A stretch of 64,000 nucleotides of DNA from Nostoc flagelliforme FACHB-838 (GCF_014698065.1 NZ_JACJSI010000023.1:1-64000), one strand, 5' to 3'. Counted from the stretch's first letter, positions 53,439 through 62,727 are shown. Numbers and translations: made by a program. The notes: a model not told the origin generated them from the letters alone.

Positions 53439-53828
53439 TTAACGAATCATCAAATTTGGCGTAATTTAACTGAAATATTATAAACTATAGATGCTAATGC
53501 TCTTGTTAAAGAACATTTGAAACTATCTGATTATAAAATATGCGGCTACTGGGATGAACAAGATGAATATTATGAAACAATTACTTTGCCTCGTACCCTA
53601 AAAGCCGAATTAGTTAGTAGTTCTATTGGTATTACCCACGAAGAAAGCTTTCTACAATTAAAGTTTTTCCTTATAGCTTATGCTGTTGATGGCATACAGA
53701 TGGCAAATAATAACGTTAGTATTAAGTCGAACATGATATTAGTTCTTGTTTACAATGAAAATTTGGAGTTTATTGATGAAAATTGGCTTTTAGATATCGA
53801 TTCTTCAATGTTTAAGATACAATTCTGA
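53424..53828 (+). pseudogene. Hypothetical gene broken by an internal stop
   Basis: An ATG at 53424 starts TKLELTNHQIWRNLTEIL, then TAA at 53481-53483, and the same frame continues as TIDANALVKEHLKLSD and on for over 100 codons (YYETITLPRTLKAELVSSSIG) to a stop. Both sides look coding and are in frame, so one base change has made a stop. The family is not recognised; it looks like a small protein of accessory or toxin-antitoxin type. Confidence 0.6.
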
Positions 53829-53960
53829 AGTCTAGAAAAATTTATAAATACTCATCGCATCCAGATTTAACAGCCGAAAATTTAACTTACCTAGACTTCC
53901 ACAAAGCAATCAACTAAACAACAAGGGCAGACTTCTTATTTACCTCCGCGTTCCTCTGCG

Positions 53961-54389
53961 TTAAAAAACAATCTCCTCCCTCATCCTCTCTTCCAGCACA
54001 TCCAACAACCCATCCACATCCTTTCCAACTTCCTCAAAACAAAGCGGTGGTGCTGGTTCCGGTGCAAACTGAATTAACTTAATTTCTCCCTTCCCAATCC
54101 CAATCATCACAACTTCCACTTCCGGTTTGTGATTCTCCACAATTCCCAAAATTTCTTGCAGCCGATTTTCAACTCTAATATTTAAATTCTCTATCTGCTC
54201 TTTCGGACAATAAACAAAATGCGGCGTTGGTTGCAAATCAATACCAACAGTACCCTGACTGTCACCATTTGCTAACCACAATCCCCAAAACAGCGCCGCC
54301 AACTCTCGCTGATTTGCTTTGACAAACTTATCCAACTGGCGACGCCACTTAGTATCACCTGATTCTGGTTGACTATTACCAAAAAACAT
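53961..54389 (-). CDS. Probable beta-carboxysome assembly chaperone CcmS-like protein
   Basis: The 142-residue soluble protein starts FFGNSQPESGDTKWRRQLDKFV and has LAALFWGLWLANGDSQGTVGIDLQPTPHFVYCPKEQIENLN, then RLQEILGIVENHKPEVEVVMIGIGKGEIKLIQF. From memory this matches the cyanobacterial family recently named CcmS, which binds the CcmK1 C-terminal tail in carboxysome assembly. The name relies on recall and could be wrong. Its closeness to ccmK3/ccmK4 and the McdAB-like pair is supportive. Confidence 0.5.
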   Translation of the reverse strand: MFFGNSQPESGDTKWRRQLDKFVKANQRELAALFWGLWLANGDSQGTVGIDLQPTPHFVYCPKEQIENLNIRVENRLQEILGIVENHKPEVEVVMIGIGKGEIKLIQFAPEPAPPLCFEEVGKDVDGLLDVLEERMREEIVF

Positions 54390-54427
54390 AAATAATTCGT
54401 AATGAAGACACAGACAATAGGCGAAAC

Positions 54428-56278
54428 TTATCTCAAACCTGACTGTACACGCCAGAGGCCGGAATAAATTCCGTCTTTCTCCAGCAGTTGCTCATGGGTT
54501 CCCGACTCTACTAATTTCCCATGTTCCATGACATAAATGCAATCGGCATTGCGAATAGTGGAAAGACGATGAGCGATCGCAATTGTCGTTCTATCTACTG
54601 TAATCCGTTCTAGCGATCGCTGGATAGCCGCTTCTGTTTCATTATCCACTGCCGAGGTAGCTTCGTCTAAAATCAGAATGGGCGGATTCTTTAAGACTGC
54701 ACGAGCGATCGCAATCCGTTGTCTTTGTCCACCAGATAACTTTTGTCCTCTTTCCCCCACAATTGTCTCATAACCTTCGGGCAAGTTAACAATAAATTCG
54801 TGCGCCTCAGCTACCTTTGCCGCCGTGATGATTTCTTGCTCTCTAGTTTCAAAGCTGCCATAGGCAATATTCTCCGCTACAGTGCCATGAAATAGAAAGA
54901 CATCTTGACTCACCAAACCAATGCAACGGCGTAAATCTCGCAAATTCAAACTTTGCAAATCAATGCCATCTAGAGTAATGCTTCCCGTTTGCACTTCGTA
55001 TAACCGCAATAAAAGTTTGACTAAAGTGCTTTTACCAGAACCAGTAGAACCGACAATTGCAATAGTTTTTCCCGCCGGAATATCCAAAGACAGATTTTTA
55101 ATCACTGGAAATCTATCTTTATAGGCAAAATAAACATTCTTAAATTGCACTTCACCGCGCACTTCATTCACAGGTAAGGATACATCACCTGTATGAATGG
55201 CAATAGGAGTATCCAACAAATTCATGACTCGATTAGTAGAAGCCATTGCCCTTTGATATTGGTCAAATGTTTCGCCTAATCTAGTTAAAGGCCACAGCAA
55301 TCGCTGGATTAAAAACACTAACACGCTGTAAGCACCTACAGACATTGCTCCAGAAACTGCTGCCATCCCGCCATACAAAAGTAATGCCGTGAAACCCACC
55401 AAAATTAGCATCCGAATTAATGGGACAAAAGCAGCAGAAAGAGTAATTGCCTTAGAGTTACTACCGCGATAAGCGTCACTATCTAATTCCAAACGAGAGG
55501 CTTCATAAGTTTCAGCAGTGAAACTTTTAATAGTAGTAATTCCGCTGATATTGTTTGACAACCGCGAATTGAGAAAACCTACCTTTTCTCGTACATCAGC
55601 GTAGCGAGGCGCAAGTAGTCGTTGATAGGCAAAAGAACCCCAGAGGATAAATGGCATCGGTGACAGAGCCATCCACGCTACACTAGGAGCCAAAATAAAG
55701 AAAGCAGCGCCAATAATTAAAACAGTTGCAGAAACTTGGATAATATCATTTGCTCCCCCATCCAAAAACCGCTCTAATTGGTTAATATCATCGCTGAGAA
55801 CAGACATTAAACCGCCAGTGCTACGTTCTTCAAAATAAGCCAATTCCAACTCTTGCAAATGTTTGTATGCATCCAAACGCAAGTCATGCTGAATATTCTG
55901 GCCCAAATTGCGCCAAAGTCGAGCGTAGGCGTACTCAAAAACAGATTCTAGTATCCAAATAATGACAGTCAGGAAGGAAATAATCAAAAATTGTTGAAAG
56001 ACATCGCGTACCCCTAACTGAGCAATTATGGAATCCTGTTGCTTGACTACCACATCCACTGCCACACCAATTAAGGCGGGTGGTGCCAAGTCGAAAAATT
56101 TATTCAGGATAGAATAAGTAGTCGCTAGCCAAATTTGTTTACGATACTGGTGTCCATACTCAAGCAAACGCTGGAGAGGATGTGTTGAATGTTTACGCCT
56201 TCTTGATGCCCGATGAGATTTTAAGACAGTAGCCACGGTTTTTTGCGGTTTCGTGTCATTGATATTATCACGGAACAA
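54428..56278 (-). CDS. ABC exporter (half-transporter, type I fold)
   Basis: The 616-residue protein has an amino-terminal membrane domain of six helices (about 60-340) and an ATPase domain with Walker [10 protein letters not shown], signature LSGGQ, Walker [13 protein letters not shown] and a switch His (AIAHRLSTI). This is the MsbA/multidrug half-transporter layout. The substrate is unknown. It runs the same way as the CcmS-like gene, 39 bases before it. Confidence 0.92.
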   Translation of the reverse strand: MFRDNINDTKPQKTVATVLKSHRASRRRKHSTHPLQRLLEYGHQYRKQIWLATTYSILNKFFDLAPPALIGVAVDVVVKQQDSIIAQLGVRDVFQQFLIISFLTVIIWILESVFEYAYARLWRNLGQNIQHDLRLDAYKHLQELELAYFEERSTGGLMSVLSDDINQLERFLDGGANDIIQVSATVLIIGAAFFILAPSVAWMALSPMPFILWGSFAYQRLLAPRYADVREKVGFLNSRLSNNISGITTIKSFTAETYEASRLELDSDAYRGSNSKAITLSAAFVPLIRMLILVGFTALLLYGGMAAVSGAMSVGAYSVLVFLIQRLLWPLTRLGETFDQYQRAMASTNRVMNLLDTPIAIHTGDVSLPVNEVRGEVQFKNVYFAYKDRFPVIKNLSLDIPAGKTIAIVGSTGSGKSTLVKLLLRLYEVQTGSITLDGIDLQSLNLRDLRRCIGLVSQDVFLFHGTVAENIAYGSFETREQEIITAAKVAEAHEFIVNLPEGYETIVGERGQKLSGGQRQRIAIARAVLKNPPILILDEATSAVDNETEAAIQRSLERITVDRTTIAIAHRLSTIRNADCIYVMEHGKLVESGTHEQLLEKDGIYSGLWRVQSGLR

Positions 56279-56430
56279 AGTTTTGAGTCCTAAGTCCTGA
56301 GTCTGAAGATTGATCCAGACAGACTAATGAGACACTTAAACTAGTAACTGAGTTTATTCAAGGAGTAGGGTGCAGAGGAGCAAGGAAGCATACGACTGCG
56401 CTCAGTAACCGGGGGAGCAGGGGGAGAATA

Positions 56431-56490
56431 ACTAATAACTAATGACCAATGACCAATGACCAATGAAAAATGACAAATGACTAACTAAAT
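56431..56490. repeat. Short tandem heptanucleotide repeat (ACCAATG type)
   Basis: Units of TAATAACTAA and then AATGACC repeated three to four times lie just before the SPFH gene. Confidence 0.7.
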
Positions 56491-56505
56491 ATTGGAGAGA
56501 AGAAT

Positions 56506-57354
56506 TTGAAAAATCAGGAATTGGGTAATTGGCAAACCACAGTTTTGGGAATTGTGTTAGCAATACTAGTGATTATTGTGCTAAATTCCTATATCATTAT
56601 TAACCCAGGACAAGCAGGAGTAATCAGCATTTTGGGTAAAGCCAGAGATGGCGCTTTATTAGAAGGTATTCACGTAAAACCGCCTTTTATCACCGTGATA
56701 GATGTGTATGATTTGACGGTGCAAAAATTTGAAGTACCAGCGGAGAGTTCCACTAAAGATTTGCAAAATTTATCTGCGAGATTTGCAATTAACTTCCGCC
56801 TCGATCCGATAAAGGTAGTTGAGGTTAGAAGAAAACAAGGAACATTAGAGAATATTGTATCAAAAATCATTGCCCCTCAGACACAAGAAGCATTTAAAAT
56901 TGCCGCAGCTAGAAGAACAGTAGAAGAAGCAATTACCAAAAGAAGTGAATTGAAAGAAGACTTTGATCAAGCGTTAGGTGATCGCTTAGACAAATATGGG
57001 ATAATTGTGTTAGATACTAGCGTAGTTGATTTAGCATTCTCACCAGAATTTGCCAGAGCAGTCGAAGAAAAACAAATTGCTGAACAACGTGCCCAAAGAG
57101 CCGTTTATGTAGCACGGGAAGCAGAACAAGAAGCACAAGCAGATGTGAATCGCGCCAAAGGTAGGGCAGAAGCTCAAAGACTTTTAGCAGAGACGCTCAA
57201 AGCCCAAGGAGGGCAGTTAGTTCTGCAAAAAGAAACAATTGAAGCTTGGAGAAGTGGCGGCGCTCAAATGCCGAAAGTTCTCGTTATGGGTGATGATTCA
57301 AAAAATGGTGTTCCCTTCATATTCAACCTTGGGAATGTCCAAAATCAGCCGTAA
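56506..57354 (+). CDS. SPFH/prohibitin-like membrane protein
   Basis: The 282-residue protein has one amino-terminal helix (TVLGIVLAILVIIVLNSYIII), a band-7 domain (about 30-190: GQAGVISILGKARDGALLEGIHVKPPF) and a helical coil (RAQRAVYVAREAEQEAQADVNRAKGRAEAQRLLAE). It matches prohibitin-type proteins, which form rings in the membrane and guide proteases. The start is a TTG at 56506 (GAGAGAAG precedes); there is no ATG near. It is not linked to an FtsH gene here. Confidence 0.88.
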   Translation: MKNQELGNWQTTVLGIVLAILVIIVLNSYIIINPGQAGVISILGKARDGALLEGIHVKPPFITVIDVYDLTVQKFEVPAESSTKDLQNLSARFAINFRLDPIKVVEVRRKQGTLENIVSKIIAPQTQEAFKIAAARRTVEEAITKRSELKEDFDQALGDRLDKYGIIVLDTSVVDLAFSPEFARAVEEKQIAEQRAQRAVYVAREAEQEAQADVNRAKGRAEAQRLLAETLKAQGGQLVLQKETIEAWRSGGAQMPKVLVMGDDSKNGVPFIFNLGNVQNQP

Positions 57355-57513
57355 AAGGGAAAGAGTATTAAATAACAAGCTCTATTATGGAATTTGCTCT
57401 GAATTAGGGCAAATTTTACAACCCTTGGACAATCGCCAATCCAAAATAGTATGAGTTGGGCTAGTTACAACTCATACACAACAGAAAAACCAACAACACA
57501 ATAATCGGAGTTT

Positions 57514-57930
57514 ATGTCAACCCCCAATCCTCAAAATCTCACCGCCGAAGAAGCGAAAAAAATCCTGAACAAATTCAATTGTCTAGACATTGCCCCTATC
57601 CTTAAGCCATCGGAAAAAGTTGTCGTTCGTAATGCTTTAATTTTACTCACCAAGCTTGCTGATTACCAAATTTTAGGAATTTGTGCTGATACAGCAGAAG
57701 AAGGAATATTGGCAATGAAAACCTATTCTTTGGCTTTGGGTTATGAACCGCCAGATAATTTACTGACACCTGAAGGCCCAGTTTATATCAAATTAAATGG
57801 TAAAAATGGCTTGTGTTATCTCGATTCTTATGTTGGACATCATCGTGGCGTATTAGTATCTTGCCAGTCTTACCACGAAGACGGAATCAACGAGATGTAT
57901 GGACACCTTCCCTTGGATCTATTTGTATAG
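57514..57930 (+). CDS. DUF1824 family protein
   Basis: The 138-residue protein has LTAEEAKKILNKFNC, LLTKLADYQILGICADT and GPVYIKLNGKNGLCYLDSY, then YHEDGINEMYGHLPLDLF, the recognised DUF1824 pattern of cyanobacteria and plastid-bearing plants. The function is unknown. It is cytosolic with no membrane segment. Confidence 0.82.
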   Translation: MSTPNPQNLTAEEAKKILNKFNCLDIAPILKPSEKVVVRNALILLTKLADYQILGICADTAEEGILAMKTYSLALGYEPPDNLLTPEGPVYIKLNGKNGLCYLDSYVGHHRGVLVSCQSYHEDGINEMYGHLPLDLFV

Positions 57931-57998
57931 AATTCGGCAATGTAGGTAAGGTATGAGCCTTGCCTACTAACTAATGAAAAATAATTGACTGAAATCTT

Positions 57999-59927
57999 AT
58001 GAGTATTATTACACTACAATCAGTAAAAAAAGACTTTGGCATCAAGGAAATTTTAAAAGATGCTAGCTTTAGCCTCGACGCTACAGATAAAGTTGGTTTA
58101 ATTGGTACTAATGGTTCAGGGAAATCAACCCTATTAAAAATGATCGCAGGTTTAGAATCGATAGATAGCGGTCAGATTTTAATCAACTCTGGTTCTAGAA
58201 TTATCTACTTACCCCAGTTGCCAGATTTAGATGAAAATCACACAGTTTTAGAGCAGGTTTTCGCCGATAGTGGCGAACACATGGCTTTAGTGCGTGAGTA
58301 TGAAGAACTCTCAGATAAATTGGCTCACTATCCAGATGATAGTCAACTGATGTCTCGCCTTTCTGTGGTGATGCAACGGATGGATACGAGTGGTGCTTGG
58401 GAACTAGAAACAAATGCCAAAATCATCCTTACAAAATTAGGAATCTCTGACTTTGATGCCAAGATAAGCACTTTGTCTGGAGGCTATCGCAAGCGTATTG
58501 CTTTAGCATCGGCGTTGCTAGCAGAACCAGATGTTTTGCTCATGGATGAGCCGACAAACCATCTTGATGCTCTTTCTGTAGAATGGTTACAAAGTTATTT
58601 AAATCGCTATCGCGGCGCACTTTTTCTCATCACTCACGATCGCTACTTTCTAGATCGCGTTACCAATCGGATTATTGAAATCGACCGAGGCGACATTTAC
58701 ACCTATACAGGTAACTATTCATATTACCTGGAAAAGAAAGCTTTAGCTGAAGAATCTGCTGTAAGTAGTCAACGTAAACACCAAGGCTTGTTGCGGCGCG
58801 AGTTAGAATGGCTGAAAAAAGGGCCGAAAGCCAGAAGTACCAAGCAAAAAGCGAGAATTGACCGCGCTCATGCTCTGCGGGATACTGAATTTAAACAAGT
58901 TCAGGGTAAGGTTGATATTTCTACAGTTGGTCGTCGCATTGGCAAAAAAGTTATTGAATTAGATAACATTTCTAAGGCATACAATGGACGCACTCTGATT
59001 AATAATTTCACCTACGAATTTAGTCCAGAAGACCGCATCGGCATTATCGGCGCTAATGGTGCTGGTAAATCTACTTTAATGAATATTATTACTGGTCAGA
59101 TTAAGCCAGATTCAGGTGTTGCAGAAATTGGGACTACAATTCACATCGGTTATTTTGACCAGCATTCGGAAGAATTGCTCACAGCTTTAAACGAAAATCA
59201 GCGTGTGATTGACTACATTAAAGAAGAAGGAGAGTTTATCAAAATTACCGATGGTACTCAAATTACTGCTTCTCAAATGTTGGAGCGGTTTTTGTTTCCT
59301 GGTAATCAACAGTATGCCCCAATAAATAAACTTTCTGGTGGTGAAAAACGTCGTTTATTTCTCTTGCGGGTTTTGATGAGTGCGCCCAATGTCTTGATTT
59401 TAGATGAACCGACAAACGATTTAGATGTTCAGACATTGGCAGTATTAGAAGATTATTTAGAGGATTTTGTCGGTTGTGTAATTGTAGTTTCTCACGATCG
59501 CTACTTCCTTGATCGCACCATCGACACAGTATTTTCCTTTGAGGAAGGCGGTAATCTCCGGCAATATCCAGGTAATTACTCGATTTATCTGGACTATAAG
59601 AAGGCTGAAGAGGCACAGCAACAAGCTGCTAACGCTAAGGAGAAGCCCAAAAATGTCGAAGTGCAAAATGGTGCGTCTGCGCCCAAGGATGTAGAGAATA
59701 CAAAGCGGCGTAGGTTATCCAATTGGGAGAAAAAAGAATTTGAGCAGTTGGAAGGTAAAATTGCCAAGTTAGAGGCTGAGAAGGCGGAAACCGAGAAAAC
59801 ATTAGCGAATGTCTCACCGGGGAATTATAGCCAAGTGCAGAAATTGTATGATCAGGTGGAAAAGCTCAAGCAAGCGATCGATGTGGCGACTGAACGCTGG
59901 TTAGAATTGGCAGAGATGGAGTCTTAA
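57999..59927 (+). CDS. ABC-F family ATPase
   Basis: The 642-residue protein has two ATPase domains: GTNGSGKST, TLSGGYRKR and MDEPTNHLD; then GANGAGKST, KLSGGEKRR and DEPTNDLD. The linker (RRELEWLKKGPKARSTKQKARI) is the ABC-F signature arm. No membrane segments are present. The C-terminal coil (FEQLEGKIAKLEAEKAE) resembles Uup. These proteins act on the ribosome E site or on DNA, and not in transport. Confidence 0.92.
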   Translation: MSIITLQSVKKDFGIKEILKDASFSLDATDKVGLIGTNGSGKSTLLKMIAGLESIDSGQILINSGSRIIYLPQLPDLDENHTVLEQVFADSGEHMALVREYEELSDKLAHYPDDSQLMSRLSVVMQRMDTSGAWELETNAKIILTKLGISDFDAKISTLSGGYRKRIALASALLAEPDVLLMDEPTNHLDALSVEWLQSYLNRYRGALFLITHDRYFLDRVTNRIIEIDRGDIYTYTGNYSYYLEKKALAEESAVSSQRKHQGLLRRELEWLKKGPKARSTKQKARIDRAHALRDTEFKQVQGKVDISTVGRRIGKKVIELDNISKAYNGRTLINNFTYEFSPEDRIGIIGANGAGKSTLMNIITGQIKPDSGVAEIGTTIHIGYFDQHSEELLTALNENQRVIDYIKEEGEFIKITDGTQITASQMLERFLFPGNQQYAPINKLSGGEKRRLFLLRVLMSAPNVLILDEPTNDLDVQTLAVLEDYLEDFVGCVIVVSHDRYFLDRTIDTVFSFEEGGNLRQYPGNYSIYLDYKKAEEAQQQAANAKEKPKNVEVQNGASAPKDVENTKRRRLSNWEKKEFEQLEGKIAKLEAEKAETEKTLANVSPGNYSQVQKLYDQVEKLKQAIDVATERWLELAEMES

Positions 59928-59952
59928 TAGCATCTCACGTTTGAAAAGCTCT

Positions 59953-60068
59953 GGCGATTAGAAATCGCGGCTATACAGACAAAACCCACCTCCGTGGGTT
60001 TAAAACCCTTGATTTTTATTAGTCCGTGGAGGCGAACTTTGTTTGTGTAGCCGCGACTTCTAGTCGCC
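59953..60068. repeat. MITE-like element with GGCGATTAGAAATCGCGG ends
   Basis: The left end GGCGATTAGAAATCGCGG-CTATACAGACAAA and the right end (reverse complement GGCGACTAGAAGTCGCGG-CTACACAAACAAA) match over about 31 bases with four changes. An inner stem ACCCAC/GTGGGT lies near 59984-60000. It follows the ABC-F gene by 25 bases and may also act as its terminator. Confidence 0.65.
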
Positions 60069-60070
60069 CG

Positions 60071-60271
60071 ATGCTTGTATTAATCACTTCTCGGCGTGCT
60101 AATGTGGCTGATGCCGTTGGTGCTTATTTGACTGGTCAGTAGATTGCCGCCAATGATATTGTAAATTGGGTTGTAAAAATAATCGGCGATCGCCAAACAT
60201 TATTAAACAATTTCATTAATGAACAGCATATTTACCTCCGAAGAAATTACTGTCCTCTCCGCCGAAATTGA
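60071..60271 (+). pseudogene. Remnant of an unrecognised gene with internal stop
   Basis: From 60071, LVLITSRRANVADAVGAYL-TGQ reads to TAG at 60140-60142, and the same frame continues IAANDIVNWVVKIIGDRQTL, then LNNFINEQHIY before degenerating to TGA at 60269. Both sides look coding. The family is not recognised. Confidence 0.45.
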
Positions 60272-60371
60272 CCGCCAGTTAACCGAACTGCGCGATGCCC
60301 CAGATTCAAGGCAAAAACAAGGAGAGGATGAAACATCGGCTGAAAAAGTGCTGGTAAAACAAACCGAATAA
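60219..60371 (+). CDS. Possible small charged protein
   Basis: ATG at 60219 opens 50 codons: NSIFTSEEITVLSAEIDRQ, then LTELRDAPDSRQKQ and a charged tail. It overlaps the tail of the previous remnant in another frame, as a downstream gene of a small operon would. The amino end is well-formed helical, so it may be a true small gene that survived. Confidence 0.4.
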   Translation: MNSIFTSEEITVLSAEIDRQLTELRDAPDSRQKQGEDETSAEKVLVKQTE

Positions 60372-60567
60372 ATTACAAAACTTACACTTCTGAGAGGTTT
60401 CCCATGTATCGGAACCGACTTCCCCGGTCAACTGAGCAATCCGTTGATTTAGTCTAGTGCGATCGCTTATATCGATCTTTCTTACAAAATACTAAGCGAT
60501 CGCTTACAAAAGTTTTGCCTACGCACGAATATTTATTAACAAGCCACTTGCGTTTATGCACTCCCTA

Positions 60568-60833
60568 ACTTACGGGAACTGCTACAGAACTTATGAGAGC
60601 TGCTACAAAACTTACGGCAGCTGCTACAGAACTTATGGGAGTAGCTACAGAACTTATGGGAGTAGCTACAGAACTTATGGGAGTAGCTACAGAACTTATG
60701 GGAGTAGCTACAGAACTTATGGGAGTAGCTACAGAACTTATGGCAGCTGCTACAGAACTTATGGCAGCTGCTACAGAACTTATGGCAGCTGCTACAAAAC
60801 TTATGGGAGTAGCTACAGAATTTATGGCAGCTT
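60568..60833. repeat. 21-bp tandem repeat block (12 full units and a partial one)
   Basis: Units ACTTATGGGAGTAGCTACAG-A and ACTTATGGCAGCTGCTACAG-A alternate in groups: units 4-8 and 12 are of the first kind and 3, 9-11 near the second. Because 21 is a multiple of three, frames on both strands stay open (the plus frame from 60593 reads TELMGVA heptads). No ribosome site or family supports a protein. It is best treated as a minisatellite. Confidence 0.9.
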
Positions 60834-60979
60834 ATAAATACCAATATCTAGTAATCAAGTTACGAAAAATTACTGTTATCAATCAAAAACTTTGGTAAAA
60901 AAATTGCGAGTTTTACTGAACCGGAATGTAGTTTAATTGAGGCAAGCTAGCTTTAGCAGCATCTTAAAGGAGTAATTTT

Positions 60980-61378
60980 ATGTCTCGTAAAAAACGCACA
61001 TCCCGTGTTTTAGAAAAAGCTCAATTAAGATCGGCCGGGCTAAAATCGATTGTTCCAATCATCAAATTTGATGAAAATTATAGTCTGGAAAAACTGATTG
61101 AGTCAATTGAGCAGTTACGTAGCAAAATTGATGTTTATAATACTGCTCTGTCTGTGGTTGACTCTTCTAAAACTGAAATTGAAGAGATGGAAAAAAACTT
61201 GAGTCAGCTTTCTGAGAAGATGCTGATGGTGGTTGGTATCAAGTACGGCAAAGACAGCCGCGAATATGAAATGGCGGGTGGTGTTCGCTATAGCGATCGC
61301 ATCCGCAAAATCAGATCAAGCCGCTTGAAAAATGTTGCAGAACAAGCTTCAGATGAAAATAGTAAAACTGCTTATTAG
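60980..61378 (+). CDS. Small coiled-coil protein of unknown function
   Basis: The 132-residue protein has a basic amino end (SRKKRTSRVLEKAQLR), a coiled coil (about 38-80, EKLIESIEQLRSKIDVYN) and a tail GGVRYSDRIRKIRSSRLKN. AAGGAG lies 8 bases before the ATG. No family is recognised. The last 24 codons have a diverged second copy at 63841-63915. Confidence 0.7.
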   Translation: MSRKKRTSRVLEKAQLRSAGLKSIVPIIKFDENYSLEKLIESIEQLRSKIDVYNTALSVVDSSKTEIEEMEKNLSQLSEKMLMVVGIKYGKDSREYEMAGGVRYSDRIRKIRSSRLKNVAEQASDENSKTAY

Positions 61379-61391
61379 TGGTGCGGCAAGT

Positions 61392-61523
61392 CTAAAATGT
61401 TGCATGATCTTTATCTGTATCATCGGTTTCAAAAACCAGATAAAAATGCTTAAGTTTGACACAAGCATCGTCAGCAGTAATAGAATTTTGATTGTTGCCA
61501 GATGCTGTTAAATAATCCATCAT
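61392..61523 (-). CDS. Possible small ORF
   Basis: 43 codons from ATG at 61523: MDYLTASGNNQNSITADDA, then VKLKHFYLVFETDDTD and a stop. Composition is protein-like, but no ribosome site is clear and the start abuts a MITE-like element at 61533, so it may be the surviving end of a larger gene. Confidence 0.3.
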   Translation of the reverse strand: MMDYLTASGNNQNSITADDACVKLKHFYLVFETDDTDKDHATF

Positions 61524-61532
61524 TGAGCGCAG

Positions 61533-61641
61533 TTATAGCAGTTCCCATTTAGATGCGGTACAACATTACATGACAATGTGTAGGGGCACGGCACTGCCGT
61601 GCCCCTACGGGTGTACCTCACGTAAACGAAAACCGCTATAA
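61533..61641. repeat. MITE-like element with TTATAGC ends
   Basis: TTATAGCAGTTCCCATTTAG at the left matches the reverse complement of the right end (TTATAGCGGTTTTCGTTTAC) over about 28 bases with changes, followed by GGTAC on both sides. The centre is a perfect 13-bp stem GTAGGGGCACGGC / GCCGTGCCCCTAC with a 3-base loop (61580-61608). Confidence 0.7.
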
Positions 61642-61666
61642 ACATTTGGCTGCTAACGTACAATAT

Positions 61667-61700
61667 AAAACTGCTCTAGACGAAAGTCAGAGCAGTTTTT
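61667..61700. terminator. Intrinsic terminator with GAAA loop
   Basis: AAAACTGCTCT-a-GAC, loop GAAA, GTC-AGAGCAG-TTTTT: a stem with one bulged A, closed by a GNRA-type tetraloop and followed by five T. Confidence 0.75.
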
Positions 61701-62035
61701 GATAGGAGTAAATTATATAGGAGACTTTTAGTGTTGTCTCCAGTTTATTCATAGTAAATACAGTTATATAATACTATTCACCTCAAGTTGTGTGCTTTAC
61801 GCAAAAAACGAATAATCTTTAAGTTGGCATTACAAAATTTAAAACTAACCGCAAGGCAATCTCCACTACTACCCCATCCATAACCCTCATTGTAGAAAGA
61901 CGCGATAAATCAAGCGTATTGGAATATATGCGATCGCGCAATGCTAAAAGCGATCGCAGAGATTATCAAGTGACCAATGCTGTACGATAATCATTAGGTT
62001 GCCTCGTGCCAGAATCACTACTGCTGGAGTTTACA

Positions 62036-62521
62036 ATGATTCGACCGATAACGCCCGATGACACAGACGGGCTAATAGCTTTAGCCGACGCGACCGGTTT
62101 GTTTGCGCCCAAAGAGCTTGAAGAACTGGGCGAAGTTCTGTCCGACTATTTTGGTGGTAACATCGGGCGAGATCACTTCTGGATCACCGATGACGATGAC
62201 GGGACGGTAGGAGTCGCGTACTATGCACCAGCTCCAATGACCGATGGAACGTGGTATCTATACTTAATCGCCATCCGACCCGACCGCCAGGGACAAGGAC
62301 GTGGTACAGCATTGCTGCGCTACGTTGAGCAAGCATTGACGGCGCGTGGTGAGCGTGTGCTGTTGGTAGAAACGTCAGGGCTTACGAGCTTCGAGGGTAC
62401 ACGGGCGTTCTACCGCAAATGCGGTTACGATGAGGAAGCGAGAATCCGCGACTACTACAAAGCAGGCGATGACAAGATTGTTTACCGCAAGGTGCTGGCC
62501 ACTCCTATTACTAGTTGCTAA
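62036..62521 (+). CDS. GNAT-family N-acetyltransferase
   Basis: The 161-residue protein has the acetyl-CoA motif LIAIRPDRQGQGRGTALLRYVE and LLVETSGLTSFEGTRAFYRKCGYDEEARIRDYY, the standard GNAT core. The ATG at 62036 (MIRPITPDD) is preferred to 62006. G+C content is visibly higher than in the neighbours (many GCG, CGT and GAC codons), suggesting recent transfer. The substrate is unknown. A strong terminator follows at 62551. Confidence 0.88.
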   Translation: MIRPITPDDTDGLIALADATGLFAPKELEELGEVLSDYFGGNIGRDHFWITDDDDGTVGVAYYAPAPMTDGTWYLYLIAIRPDRQGQGRGTALLRYVEQALTARGERVLLVETSGLTSFEGTRAFYRKCGYDEEARIRDYYKAGDDKIVYRKVLATPITSC

Positions 62522-62550
62522 TAATAACAATACGGAAAAATCGAGAGACT

Positions 62551-62585
62551 AAGATCCCCGACTTCTCAAAGAAGTCGGGGATCTT
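62551..62585. terminator. Terminator-like hairpin, family copy 3
   Basis: AAGATCCCCGACTTC (62551-62565) pairs perfectly with GAAGTCGGGGATCTT (62571-62585) 30 bases after the GNAT stop. It is the longest of three related stems in the window. Confidence 0.8.
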
Positions 62586-62727
62586 ATTGTTTACGACTAA
62601 TTTAGAACTGCTATATAAGTTCTTTCATTACTTTTTACTTAATCACGTTTGTGAATTATGAACTATATAATTACTCAATTTAAGTATTAAATAAAAACAT
62701 TAACAATAGTCTAGGAAAAGCAAAAAC

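Noticed and set aside
60568..60833. Possible CRISPR array
   Set aside because: Units are directly adjacent with no spacers, 21 bp long and uneven, and no cas gene is near.
60554..60898. Three overlapping long frames (two plus, one minus) in the 21-bp repeat block
   Set aside because: They exist because the repeat unit is a multiple of three without stops; no ribosome site or non-repeat domain supports translation, and they contradict each other.
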